Notes: a model not told the origin generated them from the sequence alone. Numbered from the stretch's first letter, positions 34,746-44,094 are shown. The stretch is 64,000 nt of DNA from 2-02-FULL-55-14 sp964534125 (GCA_964534125.1 CAZHOJ010000011.1:1-64000), one strand, 5' to 3'. Program-made: numbers and translations.

Positions 34746-34835
34746 TGATTGATGATTTTCAATTGACGATTGCCCGGAAAATGACAAGCACTTCTCAGAG
34801 AATCGTCAATCATCAATTGCGAATTGTCAAAGTTC
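34746..34835. repeat. Inverted intergenic repeat
   Basis: ATTGACGATT (34762-34771) and its exact complement AATCGTCAAT (34801-34810), embedded in longer decayed words (TTGATTGATGATTTTCAATT, ATCAATTGCGAATTG). It lies between the ParA gene and the small membrane protein gene. No T-run, so not a convincing terminator. Confidence 0.5.
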
Positions 34836-34845
34836 CGGTTCTCCG

Positions 34846-35223
34846 CTAGAACAGTTTTCCCAATATATAGCCGATGGTGATGCCAATCAAGACCATCAGC
34901 GCCATGATGCGGGTGTTCAGGATCTCCTTCGTGTATCCGCGCTTGATGGCGATCACGGAGGCGATATAGCCGATGCCATTGAGGACCCAGATGAGGGGGA
35001 TGGTAAGCGCTTTGACGATGAGCGGTCCGACGACCGGCACCAGGCCCACCCAGACGCCGAGCGCTGCGAACGCCTGGCCGATGATGCCGACCAGGAGGAT
35101 GGCCGCTCCCAGCACGTGCTCGTCCCATGAGTAGTAGATGCCCATCGCGATGATCCATGCGATGATGATCCATGCGATGAGCGCGTTCTCGTAGTTCTTT
35201 ATGAAAGTTCTGAGACGGCCCAT
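34846..35223 (-). CDS. Small integral membrane protein, function unknown
   Basis: 125 residues with about four hydrophobic segments (roughly 14-30, 37-62, 62-85 and 105-122) and short charged loops. The N-terminus (MGRLRTFIKNYENAL) is basic and likely cytoplasmic. I do not recognise the family. It lies five bases after the end of the FAH-family gene and is probably co-transcribed with it. Confidence 0.75.
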   Translation of the reverse strand: MGRLRTFIKNYENALIAWIIIAWIIAMGIYYSWDEHVLGAAILLVGIIGQAFAALGVWVGLVPVVGPLIVKALTIPLIWVLNGIGYIASVIAIKRGYTKEILNTRIMALMVLIGITIGYILGKLF

Positions 35224-35228
35224 GACCT

Positions 35229-35900
35229 CTAGGCGACTCCCACGCTGAGCGAGACGAGGGTGGAGTCGTCCGGACGCTGCAGCGACGCATGCAGCTTGTC
35301 GCCGGGGAGTGCCTGGGCGACCCCTTCCGGCGTTCCGGTGAAGATGACGTCCCCTTCCTCGAGGGTGATGTACTGCGAGATGTACGCGATCAGCCGTTCA
35401 ACAGAGAAGATCAGGTCCGAGAGCTTTCCACGCTGGCGCACCTCGCCGTTCACCGTGAGCTCTATCTGCAGCGCGGAGGGATCGGGAACATCGGCAGGCG
35501 GAACGAAGTGCGAGAGCGGAGCCGATGTATCAAATCCTTTCGCGAGGGTCCACGGAAGGCCTTTGGACTTTGCCTCGGCCTGGACGTCACGCAGGGTCAT
35601 GTCGAGGCCGATGCCGTACCCGGCAATGTGCTTCCGCGCCTGCGACTCCTGGATGTTCTTGCCCCCCTTCCCGATGAGGAGCGTCATCTCCACTTCGTGG
35701 TGAAGCTCCTTTGAGATGGGAGGGATGCGGATCAGCTGCCCTTCGCCGATGATGGCCGACGGCGGTTTCAGGAAGAAGACAGGCTGTGCGGGCACTTCTG
35801 CCTTCATCTCCTTTGCATGCTCAGCATAGTTCCTGCCGATGCAGATGATCTTGCTGACGGTGAATGCGGGTGAGGCGGAGACGATCGATACTTTTGTCAT
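35229..35900 (-). CDS. Fumarylacetoacetate hydrolase-family protein
   Basis: 223 residues from the ATG at 35900; longer in-frame starts run through the divergent promoter region. FAH-domain features: CIGRNYAEHAKE, FFLKPPSAI, the metal-ligand pair in HHEVEMTLLIG and Asp in GLDMTLRD, with ITLEEGDVIFTGTPEGV near the end. Such enzymes hydrolyse or decarboxylate 2-oxo acids (acylpyruvate-type or oxaloacetate). The exact substrate is not determinable. A plausible promoter lies about 75 bases upstream of the start. Confidence 0.92.
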   Translation of the reverse strand: MTKVSIVSASPAFTVSKIICIGRNYAEHAKEMKAEVPAQPVFFLKPPSAIIGEGQLIRIPPISKELHHEVEMTLLIGKGGKNIQESQARKHIAGYGIGLDMTLRDVQAEAKSKGLPWTLAKGFDTSAPLSHFVPPADVPDPSALQIELTVNGEVRQRGKLSDLIFSVERLIAYISQYITLEEGDVIFTGTPEGVAQALPGDKLHASLQRPDDSTLVSLSVGVA

Positions 35901-35974
35901 GGAAATGGAGCTCTGCAAGGATAGTGGACGTTGGCCAGGGGGATCGTACCGGCGATCGGCTGTTCGGGGTGTAT

Positions 35975-36003
35975 AATATAGAGAGAGCGCGGTGGTGAAG
36001 CAA
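35975..36003 (-). promoter_or_regulatory. Candidate sigma-70-like promoter for the FAH-family gene
   Basis: On the minus strand TTGCTT (plus 35998-36003) and TATATT (plus 35975-35980) are 17 bases apart. A start near 35967 would leave a leader of about 67 bases before the ATG at 35900. The match is by eye only, and promoter consensus in this phylum can differ. Confidence 0.4.
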
Positions 36004-36133
36004 GAAATGTCGCCGGAAGAGGCCGCATTCCCAGCATTGGGACAGCGGCAGGGCGGAGTATCGCACGATATTCCTGCGTATCTTATGCGGCACAGAACGA
36101 ACCGTACCCATTCGTCACCCTCTGCGCCACCCC

Positions 36134-37120
36134 ATGACAACGTATAGATCCTCCGGTGTTGATATCGATGCAGGCGAAGAACTCGTTCGCCGCATCAAGA
36201 AGCCCATTCGCTCCACCTTCTCATCGCGGGTCCTGAACGACATCGGACTGTTCGGGGGGTTCTTCAAGGCATCCTTTCCAGGCATCCGGCAGCCGGTGCT
36301 CGTCTCCTCCGTCGACGGCGTCGGGACGAAGCTGAAGGTCGCGATCGCGATGGACAAGCACGACACGGTCGGCCAGGACCTCGTCAATCACTGCGTGAAC
36401 GACATCCTGGTGTGTGGCGCACGCCCGCTGTTCTTCCTCGACTACTTCGCCGCCGGAAAGCTGGACCCTGATGTCGCGGAGAAAGTGATCCTGGGATTTG
36501 TGAAGGCATGCAAGGAGAACGGATGTGCGCTCATCGGCGGCGAAACGGCGGAGATGCCCGGTGTCTATGCGCCGGCCGACTACGACCTTGCAGGAACCGT
36601 CGTTGGCGTCGTCGACAAGAAGAAGATCGTGGACGGGAAGAAGATCCGGGAAGGCGACATTCTCATCGGCCTCCCGTCGACCGGGCTCCACACGAACGGG
36701 TACTCGCTGGCACGGAAGGTCCTGTTCAGCGTCTTTCCGGTCACACAACATATCGATGAGGTGGGTGCGTCGGTAGGAGAGGCCCTGCTCTCCGTGCATC
36801 GGTCCTATCTGAAGGCGGTCCATCCTCTGCTCTCCAGGCATCGAATCCTTGGCCTTGCGCATATCACCGGAGGCGGACTCGAAGGGAATACCCGCCGCGT
36901 TCTGCCGAATGGCCGGACGCTCGCAGTCGACTGGCAGGCCTGGGAACGTCCTCCGATCTTCCGGCTCATACAGAGGACCGGCCGGGTCCCCGAGGAGGAC
37001 ATGCGCCGGACGTTCAACCTCGGCGTCGGCATGGTCATCATCACGCGTCCCCGTGACGCCGACACGGTCCTGCGCGCGCTGCGCCGGGAGCGCCCCTTCA
37101 TCGTCGGGGAGGTCCGCTGA
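36134..37120 (+). CDS. purM: Phosphoribosylformylglycinamidine cyclo-ligase
   Basis: 328 residues. PurM landmarks: VSSVDGVGTKLKVA, NHCVNDILVCGA, GGETAEMPGVY, LPSTGLHTNGYSLAR, HITGGGL near the C-terminus. It closes the imidazole ring to make AIR in purine synthesis, in the cytoplasm. No other pur gene is adjacent. It is followed after 8 bases by a glycosyltransferase gene, so it may share a transcript with the polysaccharide unit. Confidence 0.95.
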   Translation: MTTYRSSGVDIDAGEELVRRIKKPIRSTFSSRVLNDIGLFGGFFKASFPGIRQPVLVSSVDGVGTKLKVAIAMDKHDTVGQDLVNHCVNDILVCGARPLFFLDYFAAGKLDPDVAEKVILGFVKACKENGCALIGGETAEMPGVYAPADYDLAGTVVGVVDKKKIVDGKKIREGDILIGLPSTGLHTNGYSLARKVLFSVFPVTQHIDEVGASVGEALLSVHRSYLKAVHPLLSRHRILGLAHITGGGLEGNTRRVLPNGRTLAVDWQAWERPPIFRLIQRTGRVPEEDMRRTFNLGVGMVIITRPRDADTVLRALRRERPFIVGEVR

Positions 37121-37128
37121 CCGGGACC

Positions 37129-38103
37129 GTGGAACACCGCCGCCACATCCTGTTCATCTCTGCGTTCGAAACTTCGTTCATCCGCTCGGACCTCGCCTTC
37201 CTGCGTTCCCGGTACCATGTGACGGCGGGCATCGGGACGGGCGTCATGCATACTCTCGGATTGCTCCTCGATACGGCCCGTGCCGATGTTGTCTTCTCCT
37301 GGTTCGCCTCGGTCTACGGCTCGCTCGCTGTGCTCTGGGGGAGATTCCTCGGCAAACGGACCATCATCCAGATCGGAGGAGTCGATATGGCGAAGGACGA
37401 CGCGTCCGGATACGGGACCTGGACGAGCGCTTGGCGGTCGTTCATTGTCGGGCGGGCGCTTCGGTTTGCCGACCATGTGCTTGTGGTCGATCAGTCGCTC
37501 GGTTCGGAAGCGAGGCAACGTGCCGCCTATGCCGGGGAGAACATAGAAGTGCTCGAAACGCGGTTCTCGCCTGAAGAGTGGTGCCCGGAAGGGGAGAAGG
37601 AAGATCATGTGCTGACCGTGGCGATGGTGGATGACATGGCGCGTGCGCGCGTCAAAGGGCTCGACCTCCTCCTGCTTGCTGCGGAACGGTCCCCGTCGTT
37701 CAGGTTCCTCATCGTAGGAGTGCATAAAGATGTTGAGAGCCAGCTCCGCATTCCCCCGAACGTGGCCATTGAGGGTCCCCTCGGAACAGATGAGCTTCGC
37801 CGCAGGATGCAGAGTGCGAAGGTCTACTGCCAGCCGTCGCGCCGCGAAGGGCTCTCGAACGCATTGTGCGAGGCAATGCTGTGCGGGTGTATCCCCGTGG
37901 CCACGGATGTTGGCGGGAGCAGGAGGGCCGTCGGAACGACGGGATTCGTCGTCTCTCGCGGGGACGAAAGGGCACTCGCAGATGCGATCGCCCGTGCGAT
38001 GGGGACGGACAGCGCCCTCGGCCTGGAAGCACGGGAACGGATCAAAACGGAATTTCCGGAAGACAAACGGCTGAGCAGGTTGCGAGCCATCATCGAGTCA
38101 TAG
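37129..38103 (+). CDS. GT4-like glycosyltransferase
   Basis: 324 residues from a GTG at 37129. A GT-B type enzyme: N-terminal acceptor half and a C-terminal half with the nucleotide-sugar signature REGLSNALCEAMLCGCIPVA (E-x7-E spacing) followed by TDVGG. It should transfer a sugar to a lipid- or glycan-linked acceptor at the cytoplasmic face of the membrane. Its place ahead of a flippase and a deacetylase points to surface polysaccharide assembly. Sugar specificity unknown. Confidence 0.88.
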   Translation: MEHRRHILFISAFETSFIRSDLAFLRSRYHVTAGIGTGVMHTLGLLLDTARADVVFSWFASVYGSLAVLWGRFLGKRTIIQIGGVDMAKDDASGYGTWTSAWRSFIVGRALRFADHVLVVDQSLGSEARQRAAYAGENIEVLETRFSPEEWCPEGEKEDHVLTVAMVDDMARARVKGLDLLLLAAERSPSFRFLIVGVHKDVESQLRIPPNVAIEGPLGTDELRRRMQSAKVYCQPSRREGLSNALCEAMLCGCIPVATDVGGSRRAVGTTGFVVSRGDERALADAIARAMGTDSALGLEARERIKTEFPEDKRLSRLRAIIES

Positions 38104-38117
38104 GCAAGCAGACCTGA

Positions 38118-38192
38118 ATGCATTTTCCATCTTTCGTCTAACATCTTCCATCTAACATCTTTCATCTCCTTTCTCCATCTCCCATCCCCCAA
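38118..38192. repeat. Degenerate TTCCATCT-type intergenic repeat
   Basis: About seven decayed copies of a TTCCATCTTTC/ACATCTTCC unit fill the gap between the glycosyltransferase and flippase genes. The complementary form (GATGGAAGA) occurs at 59372-59445. Confidence 0.6.
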
Positions 38193-39590
38193 TTGTCCCG
38201 TCTCACCCATAACATATCGTTCCTCGTAAGCTCTGAGATCGCCCGGCGCATCTTCGGGTTCTTCTCGGTCGCATATATGGCGCGGGTCCTGGCGGTCGAG
38301 GGATTCGGTCAGGTCATGATCGGGTTGACGGTGCTCTCGTATGTTGCTCTGGCGGGGAGTGCGGGTCTGCATGTGCTCGGCACACGCTCAGTGGCCCGCG
38401 GCGAGTCCGGCCTGGCTCCCGGAACGCTCCTGGCCGCCCGGGTCGTCAACACCGTGGTTGCGTATCTCGTCGTGCTTGTCGTGACGCTTCTGTTCGTCGG
38501 CAATGCTGCGCTGCGCGATGTCATTCTCATCTCGTCGGTCTCGGCCTTTCTGCACGCATTGTTCCTCGAATGGTACTTCCAGGGGAAGGAGACGATGATG
38601 CCGAACGCCGTCGCGCGGACGCTCGGTGCCTTCGTATATCTTCTTGCACTGCTGATGTTCGTCCATTCTCCCGGCGATATCCGGCTGGCGGCTGTGGCTG
38701 CGGTGGCAGGCGACATCGCATCCACCGGATTCCTGCTCGGCCGGTTCAGGCGGCTCGGTGAACGTCTGCGTTTCCGGCTCACACCCGGAGTGTGGCGTGA
38801 CCTGATGAAGCGGGCCATTCCGTTCGGGGCTGGTTCGGTGCTCGGGCATGTCTCCGTCAATCTGCCGATCATTCTCATCGGAGCGCTCCTCGGGTCGGCT
38901 GATGCCGGGATCTTCTCGGCGGCATCGAAGCTCGTGTTCTTCCTGCTGATGATCGACCGCATCCTCGGCACGGTCCTGCTTCCGGCCTCCGTCCGCCTGC
39001 ATGCTCTCTCACCCGATGTGCTGCATGCGAACCTTACGACGGCGATGCGATGGATCGTCATCGTGGCCCTGCCGCTCTGTCTCGGCGGTGTTGTCCTCGG
39101 CCAGGACCTTATCCTGCTTGTCTATGGGCCGGCGTTCGCCGGGGCCGGAGCGCTGTTCGCTGTCCTTGTCTGGTTCGTCCTGATGACGCTTCTTCACACG
39201 GTGTACACGTCAGCGGTGATCGCTTCGGGAGGGGATACGGCGTACCGGAACGTGATGGTCCTGAGCGCTGTGCTGTATGCAGTGTTCATCACGTCGGGTA
39301 TCCTCGTCGGCGGGTTGTTCGGTGCGGCGGCAGGCATGGTCCTTGCCGAGGCGCTGACGGTGCTTCGCATGCGTCGCGCGATGCGTGCATTGCTCCCCGA
39401 GATCCGCCCGGCGCGGTTCGGGCGCATCGTGCTGAGCACGCTTGTCATGGGGGGTATCCTTCTTGTCCTCCCGGGGATGCACGTGCTGCTTCACGTATCG
39501 ATCGGTGCCGTGACATACGTTCTTGCAACGTTCGCACTTAAGGCCGTATCATTCGGGGACTATCGGACACTGATGGGACGCTTCGTATGA
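38193..39590 (+). CDS. Polysaccharide flippase (Wzx/MATE-like)
   Basis: 465 residues from a TTG at 38193; the gap upstream is pure repeat and offers no better start. About 12-14 hydrophobic segments in the pattern of Wzx/RfbX-type flippases, beginning with a typical LTHNISFLVSSEIARRIFGF amphipathic lead. It likely flips lipid-linked glycan across the inner membrane. Its stop overlaps the next gene's start as ATGA. Confidence 0.88.
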   Translation: MSRLTHNISFLVSSEIARRIFGFFSVAYMARVLAVEGFGQVMIGLTVLSYVALAGSAGLHVLGTRSVARGESGLAPGTLLAARVVNTVVAYLVVLVVTLLFVGNAALRDVILISSVSAFLHALFLEWYFQGKETMMPNAVARTLGAFVYLLALLMFVHSPGDIRLAAVAAVAGDIASTGFLLGRFRRLGERLRFRLTPGVWRDLMKRAIPFGAGSVLGHVSVNLPIILIGALLGSADAGIFSAASKLVFFLLMIDRILGTVLLPASVRLHALSPDVLHANLTTAMRWIVIVALPLCLGGVVLGQDLILLVYGPAFAGAGALFAVLVWFVLMTLLHTVYTSAVIASGGDTAYRNVMVLSAVLYAVFITSGILVGGLFGAAAGMVLAEALTVLRMRRAMRALLPEIRPARFGRIVLSTLVMGGILLVLPGMHVLLHVSIGAVTYVLATFALKAVSFGDYRTLMGRFV

Positions 39591-41140
39591 ATCTGCGCAC
39601 AGGGATCCTGGGCGAGCCGGACGGTTGGAAGGCGATCCTCCAGCAGGAGGGGCTGCCCCACAACGTCGCCCATGGCGATGTAACGCCGGATTCGTATGCG
39701 GTGCTTGTGGTGAATGACGGGGCGGACGACCGGGACTTGGGCGTTGCGCGGCAGTTCCTGCGCGGCGGCGGAAGCATTCTGTGTTCCGCGAGGACACTGG
39801 CGACCATCAAGAGCACCACGTACGAACGCCGGGAGATCGCCCATGTTCATGCGACGGGAGGATCGGTATTCGCGTCAGCGGGCCTGGTGGAGGTTGGCAA
39901 GGAAGGTGCCGTGGCGTGGAATGCGAACGACCTCCCGTGCCAGGATGGGACGCCAACAGCGTATGTCGGTCCGGCCGACGGAGGGCATTGTGTAGCGTTC
40001 CCGTTCGACCCGTCCGCACTCATCGCGAGCGCCACGACGGTCAGGAGGTCCTTCTACAGCGCGTCGAGCCGGCTGCCATTCGAGCGGGTGTCGTCGGTCA
40101 ACAAGAACGGTGTCCGTCGCCTTGTTCGGGCAGCATTGCAGCACCTGTATGCGGTACGTGCACTTCCCTTTGTCCACCTGTGGTACTATCCGGAGGCTGC
40201 TCCATCCGCCTTCGTCTTCCGGATCGATACGGACCAAAGCTCGCTCGGCGACATCGAGCATCTCTACGAGCTTCTCCGAGCACACCGCGTTCCGGCTACG
40301 TGGTTTGTTCATGTGAAGAGCCAGGAGTCGTTCCTCTGGCGATTCGTTCAGATGCAGGGGCAGGAGATCGGTATTCACTGCTACGAGCATCGCACGTATG
40401 ACGATGAGATGAGGAACCACGAGAACATCCTGAAGGCTCGGACACGATTCCGGGACATGAGCCTCGGCGCCGTTGGCTTCGCGGCCCCCTACGGCATCTG
40501 GAATACGGCCCTCGCAAAGGTCGTCAAGGAGTTCCGGTTCGACTACTCGAGCGAATTCTCCTGGGACTACGACAACCTTCCATCCGAACCATGGATCGAC
40601 AGGAAGACCCGCGGCGTCCTCCAGGTGCCGGTCCACCCGATCAGCATCGGCACGCTGCGGAGGCAGGGATACTCCCCGGACGATATGCGCGCCTACTTCA
40701 TGCGCGTCGTGGACGAAAAGCTTTCACTGAGCGAGCCTCTTTTCTTCTATCATCATCCCAGGGACCGGCATCATGATGTGCTCGAAGCGCTCATCACGCG
40801 GGCGTTCGACGCCGGAGCGACTGCCCTGACGATGAGCGGGTATGCAACGTGGTGGAACACCCGGCGATCTGAGGGAATGCACATCGATCTGCAGGGGCAT
40901 CAGCTGGTGGTCGACCAGGCCTTGGCGCCCCCCGGGCACCATCTGAGGATCGTCGGCCGGGAGGGGAAGGCGGCCATTGTTCCCATCGAAGGCACGATCG
41001 ACCTCGATGCTGCCGTATGGAAGTGGATGCCGAAGCCGAATACGCAACCCGCCGACATTACCCGTGTCACGTCCTTCAATCCACGCATTCCCCTGACGCT
41101 CGCGGTCGACGCGCTCTCTTCGTTCCGGTCGAAGACATGA
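39587..41140 (+). CDS. Polysaccharide deacetylase-like protein with N-terminal unknown domain
   Basis: 517 residues. Residues 1-150 form a domain with an alpha/beta look (VLVVNDGADD, FLRGGGSILCSA) reminiscent of a GATase1-like fold, without a recognisable catalytic triad. Residues 205-420 carry a NodB-type core: FRIDTDQ in place of the usual TFDDG, GIHCYEHRTYDDE with the metal His residues, and AAPYG. A beta-rich tail (430-517) follows. The weak first motif makes deacetylase activity uncertain. Both ends overlap neighbours as ATGA, so flippase, this protein and the next glycosyltransferase are co-translated. Confidence 0.8.
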   Translation: MNLRTGILGEPDGWKAILQQEGLPHNVAHGDVTPDSYAVLVVNDGADDRDLGVARQFLRGGGSILCSARTLATIKSTTYERREIAHVHATGGSVFASAGLVEVGKEGAVAWNANDLPCQDGTPTAYVGPADGGHCVAFPFDPSALIASATTVRRSFYSASSRLPFERVSSVNKNGVRRLVRAALQHLYAVRALPFVHLWYYPEAAPSAFVFRIDTDQSSLGDIEHLYELLRAHRVPATWFVHVKSQESFLWRFVQMQGQEIGIHCYEHRTYDDEMRNHENILKARTRFRDMSLGAVGFAAPYGIWNTALAKVVKEFRFDYSSEFSWDYDNLPSEPWIDRKTRGVLQVPVHPISIGTLRRQGYSPDDMRAYFMRVVDEKLSLSEPLFFYHHPRDRHHDVLEALITRAFDAGATALTMSGYATWWNTRRSEGMHIDLQGHQLVVDQALAPPGHHLRIVGREGKAAIVPIEGTIDLDAAVWKWMPKPNTQPADITRVTSFNPRIPLTLAVDALSSFRSKT

Positions 41141-42171
41141 AGGTCGCCCTCCTGACACATCCTGCATCATCCGTCCTGCGCGGCGGCCCCCGCGTTCAAC
41201 TGGAACAGACGGCCCGGGAGCTTTCGCGGCTCGGCGTGGAGGTCCGGCAGATCACCGGAGAGAACCAGGTGTCAGGACGGGATGTCGACCTGGTGCATAT
41301 CTTCGGTGCGGGCATGGGCACGTACCACGTCGCACGGGCTCTTCACAGTATGTCGATCCCCATTGTGCTCACTCCTATTTATATCACCCGGCGACCGCCC
41401 ATGCAGGTCAGGGTCGTTCGGTCGGTCGACAGGCTGATGCGGCGGCTGTTGCCTGGTTTCTGGACGGATTATGGCATGATCGCGGAGATGTGCTCGTGGT
41501 CGCGCTTGGTGGCCCCCAACACGCAGGAGGAATCGGAGCTGTTCCGGACCGCATTCGGGGTCGGGCAGGAAAAGCTCATGACCATCCCGAACGGCGTGGA
41601 AGAACGGTTCGCGCACGGAGATCCGACGCTCTTCACCGGAACATACAACGTCGCAGATTTTGTCCTCAGTGTCGGACACATCGGGCCCGCGCGGAAGAAT
41701 GTGGGGCGGTTGATAGAGGCCCTGGAAGGTGTCGATGCACCGGCAGTGATCGTCGGGCGGATCGAGGAGAGCCGTGAGGCGCAGGCACTCGTGGCGCGCG
41801 CGCGCGCCAATCCCCGGGTGACCGTGCTCGATCACATCGACCACACATCGGATATGCTCGCTTCCGCCTACGCTGCCTGCACGGTATTTGTCCTTCCATC
41901 CCTGTTCGAAACGCCCGGTATTGCGGCGCTGGAGGCAGGCCTGGCAGGTGCTCGGGTGGTCATCACGCCGCATGGCGGAACGCGGGACTACTTCAGCGAC
42001 CATGCTGCGTACGTTGATCCGTACTCAGTCGCAGACATCCGCCGGGGGATCGTCGAAGCTCTCAGGGCCCCCCGCACACCGGACCTGTCGAACCACATCG
42101 TATCACGGTTCCTGTGGCGGCATGTGGCAGAACGCACGCGCGAGGTCTACGCGAGAGCGCTTCAGGGATGA
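41137..42171 (+). CDS. GT4-like glycosyltransferase
   Basis: 344 residues from the ATG at 41137 (ATGA overlap with the preceding stop), matching the usual MKVALLTHPASSVLRGG-type N-terminus; an earlier in-frame Met lies inside the upstream gene. GT-B features: LRGGPRVQL, FGAGMGTYH, TIPNGVEERF, VGRIEES, and the donor motif ETPGIAALEAGLAGARVV with E-x7-E. It is the last gene of the polysaccharide unit. Donor and acceptor are unknown. Confidence 0.9.
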   Translation: MKVALLTHPASSVLRGGPRVQLEQTARELSRLGVEVRQITGENQVSGRDVDLVHIFGAGMGTYHVARALHSMSIPIVLTPIYITRRPPMQVRVVRSVDRLMRRLLPGFWTDYGMIAEMCSWSRLVAPNTQEESELFRTAFGVGQEKLMTIPNGVEERFAHGDPTLFTGTYNVADFVLSVGHIGPARKNVGRLIEALEGVDAPAVIVGRIEESREAQALVARARANPRVTVLDHIDHTSDMLASAYAACTVFVLPSLFETPGIAALEAGLAGARVVITPHGGTRDYFSDHAAYVDPYSVADIRRGIVEALRAPRTPDLSNHIVSRFLWRHVAERTREVYARALQG

Positions 42172-42267
42172 TCCCTGCGTTCCATCCCAGGCAATGGATG
42201 GGTATATTGATCCGTGCCTGCGGTCCGCTATCCCCGCTCATGAATGGAAGAACGATCGACCCCTCCT

Positions 42268-43068
42268 ATGACCTCTGACAACATTACAACCGTCCTCTTT
42301 GTCGGCGACATCAACGGCCGGCCCGGCCTCGACCTGCTCACGACGCTCCTTAAGCAGTATGTGCAAAAGTATGCCGTCGACTGCGTGGTGGTCAATGGCG
42401 AGAACACGGACAACGGCAAGAGCATCACGGCCGACCAGGCGAAGGAGATGTTCTCCCTGGGTGTTCATGTGATCACCTCCGGGAATCACATCTGGGACAA
42501 CTGGAAGGTAAAGGCACTACTGGGCGAGTCGAAGACCATCCTGCGGCCTCTCAACTATCCCCGCGACAATGCCGGGTATGGGTACACGGTGGTGGACCTG
42601 AAAGAGAAGGGGCAGCTCGGCGTGATCAACCTGCAGGGCCGGACGTACATGCAGCCCATCGATGATCCGTTCCGGGCGGCTGACTGGGCGTTGAGCAAGA
42701 TCTCGCAGGAGACCAACATGGTGCTCATCGATATGCACGCGGAGGCGACGGCGGAGAAGATGGCACTCGCGTGGTATCTCGATGGCCGTATCAGCGCGCT
42801 GGTGGGGACGCACACGCACATTCCGACAGCGGACGCACGCGTCCTCCCCGGAGGGACCGCGTACATCACGGACGTTGGTATGACGGGACCGTATGACTCC
42901 GTGATCGGCATGAAGAAGGAGATAGCCATCAAGCGGTTCCTGCATCATACACCGTTCAAGTTCGAGCTCGCGCAGCATGATGTGCGGTTCTGCGGCGTTG
43001 TCATCCGCATCGACCGCACGACCGGCAAAGCACAGAGCATCGAGCAGATCATCTTCCCCGCATTCTGA
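42268..43068 (+). CDS. YmdB-like metallophosphoesterase
   Basis: 266 residues from the ATG at 42268; another ATG at 42244 would add eight residues and neither has a clear Shine-Dalgarno. Motifs of this family: FVGDINGRPG, VVNGENTDNGKSIT, TSGNHIWDN, GTHTHIPTAD. These supply the two-metal site. Relatives hydrolyse cyclic nucleotides (Bacillus YmdB acts on 2',3'- and 3',5'-cyclic nucleotides in vitro). It precedes folD by 15 bases and probably shares its transcript. Confidence 0.92.
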   Translation: MTSDNITTVLFVGDINGRPGLDLLTTLLKQYVQKYAVDCVVVNGENTDNGKSITADQAKEMFSLGVHVITSGNHIWDNWKVKALLGESKTILRPLNYPRDNAGYGYTVVDLKEKGQLGVINLQGRTYMQPIDDPFRAADWALSKISQETNMVLIDMHAEATAEKMALAWYLDGRISALVGTHTHIPTADARVLPGGTAYITDVGMTGPYDSVIGMKKEIAIKRFLHHTPFKFELAQHDVRFCGVVIRIDRTTGKAQSIEQIIFPAF

Positions 43069-43083
43069 GAGAGGCCAGACCCG

Positions 43084-43971
43084 ATGCCCGCGCAGATCAT
43101 CGACGGAAAGGCGATCGCAGCAACGATCCGACAAGAGGTGGCTGTCTCGGTGAAGGACCTTACCAAGAAGAACATTGCGCCGGGACTGGCCTTCGTTCTT
43201 GTCGGGGAGAATCCGGCTTCAGAGGTCTACGTGCGGATGAAGGGGAAGGCATGCGAGGAGGCCGGCATTGTATCGCGCACGGACCGGCTTCCTGCAACGA
43301 CCAGCGAGGCGGAGCTGCTGGGTCTGCTGGGGCAGTTGAACGAGGACCCCGCGTATCATGGCATCCTCGTGCAGTTACCGCTGCCGGACCACATCGATGA
43401 GAAGCGGATCATTGAGTCGATCGCACCTGCGAAGGATGTCGATGGTTTTCATCCGGTCAATGTCGGCAAGCTGGTGATCGGTGAGGAGACGCTTCGTCCC
43501 TGCACGCCGGCCGGCATTCAGGAGCTGCTCGTCCGGTCGGGCAATGATCCTGCGGGAAAGCATGTGGTGGTGGTCGGCCGGAGCAACATTGTCGGGAAGC
43601 CTATCGCGAACATGCTGCTGCAGAAGCAGCCGGGTGCGAATGCCGCCGTGACCGTTGTTCACACGGGTGCGAAGGACCTTCGTGCGTACCTTCCGGAAGC
43701 GGACATCCTGATCGCAGCGATCGGGCGGCCGGAATTCATCCGCGGTGAGGACCTGAAAAGGGGTGCTGTCGTCATCGATGTCGGTATCAACAGGGTAGAT
43801 GATGCCACGAAGAAGTCGGGGTACCGCATCGTCGGGGATGTGCACTATGCATCTGCCCTTGAGGTGGCTTCCGCCATAACCCCCGTCCCCGGCGGCGTCG
43901 GTCCTATGACCATTGCTATGCTGCTGAAGAACACCCTTAAAGCTTGCCGCAACCTGTCAGGTCTTACCTAG
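43084..43971 (+). CDS. folD: Bifunctional methylenetetrahydrofolate dehydrogenase/cyclohydrolase
   Basis: 295 residues. FolD motifs: YVRMKGKACEEAGI with the catalytic Lys, VQLPLPDHIDE, DVDGFHPVNVGKL, VVVVGRSNIVGKPIANML (nucleotide binding) and TPVPGGVGPMTIAML. It interconverts 5,10-methylene- and 10-formyl-tetrahydrofolate in the cytoplasm. It lies upstream of a light-response cluster whose photolyase may use a methenyl-folate antenna, though the non-coding gap of 168 bases suggests separate control. Confidence 0.96.
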   Translation: MPAQIIDGKAIAATIRQEVAVSVKDLTKKNIAPGLAFVLVGENPASEVYVRMKGKACEEAGIVSRTDRLPATTSEAELLGLLGQLNEDPAYHGILVQLPLPDHIDEKRIIESIAPAKDVDGFHPVNVGKLVIGEETLRPCTPAGIQELLVRSGNDPAGKHVVVVGRSNIVGKPIANMLLQKQPGANAAVTVVHTGAKDLRAYLPEADILIAAIGRPEFIRGEDLKRGAVVIDVGINRVDDATKKSGYRIVGDVHYASALEVASAITPVPGGVGPMTIAMLLKNTLKACRNLSGLT

Positions 43972-44018
43972 AGTACCCAGGTATATCTAGATATTCATAG
44001 AGAGACCTGTCAGGTCTC
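43952..44018. repeat. ACCTGTCAGGT palindromes around the folD stop
   Basis: ACCTGTCAGGT at 43952-43962 (inside the last folD codons) and a longer GAGACCTGTCAGGTCTC at 44002-44018, with TATCTAGATA (43984-43993) between them. They could be a dispersed intergenic repeat or a regulatory site; no T-run follows. Confidence 0.45.
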
Positions 44019-44094
44019 CCACCCCTCGATTTTCCCTCAAAATCCACGATTTTCTTGCAGTGATGCGGGAACTCCACTCCCGGGTCGGTGGTTC

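Noticed and set aside
35972..35977. Plus-strand TATAAT as a promoter of purM
   Set aside because: About 160 bases from the start codon with no -35 at the right distance; the minus-strand reading fits better.
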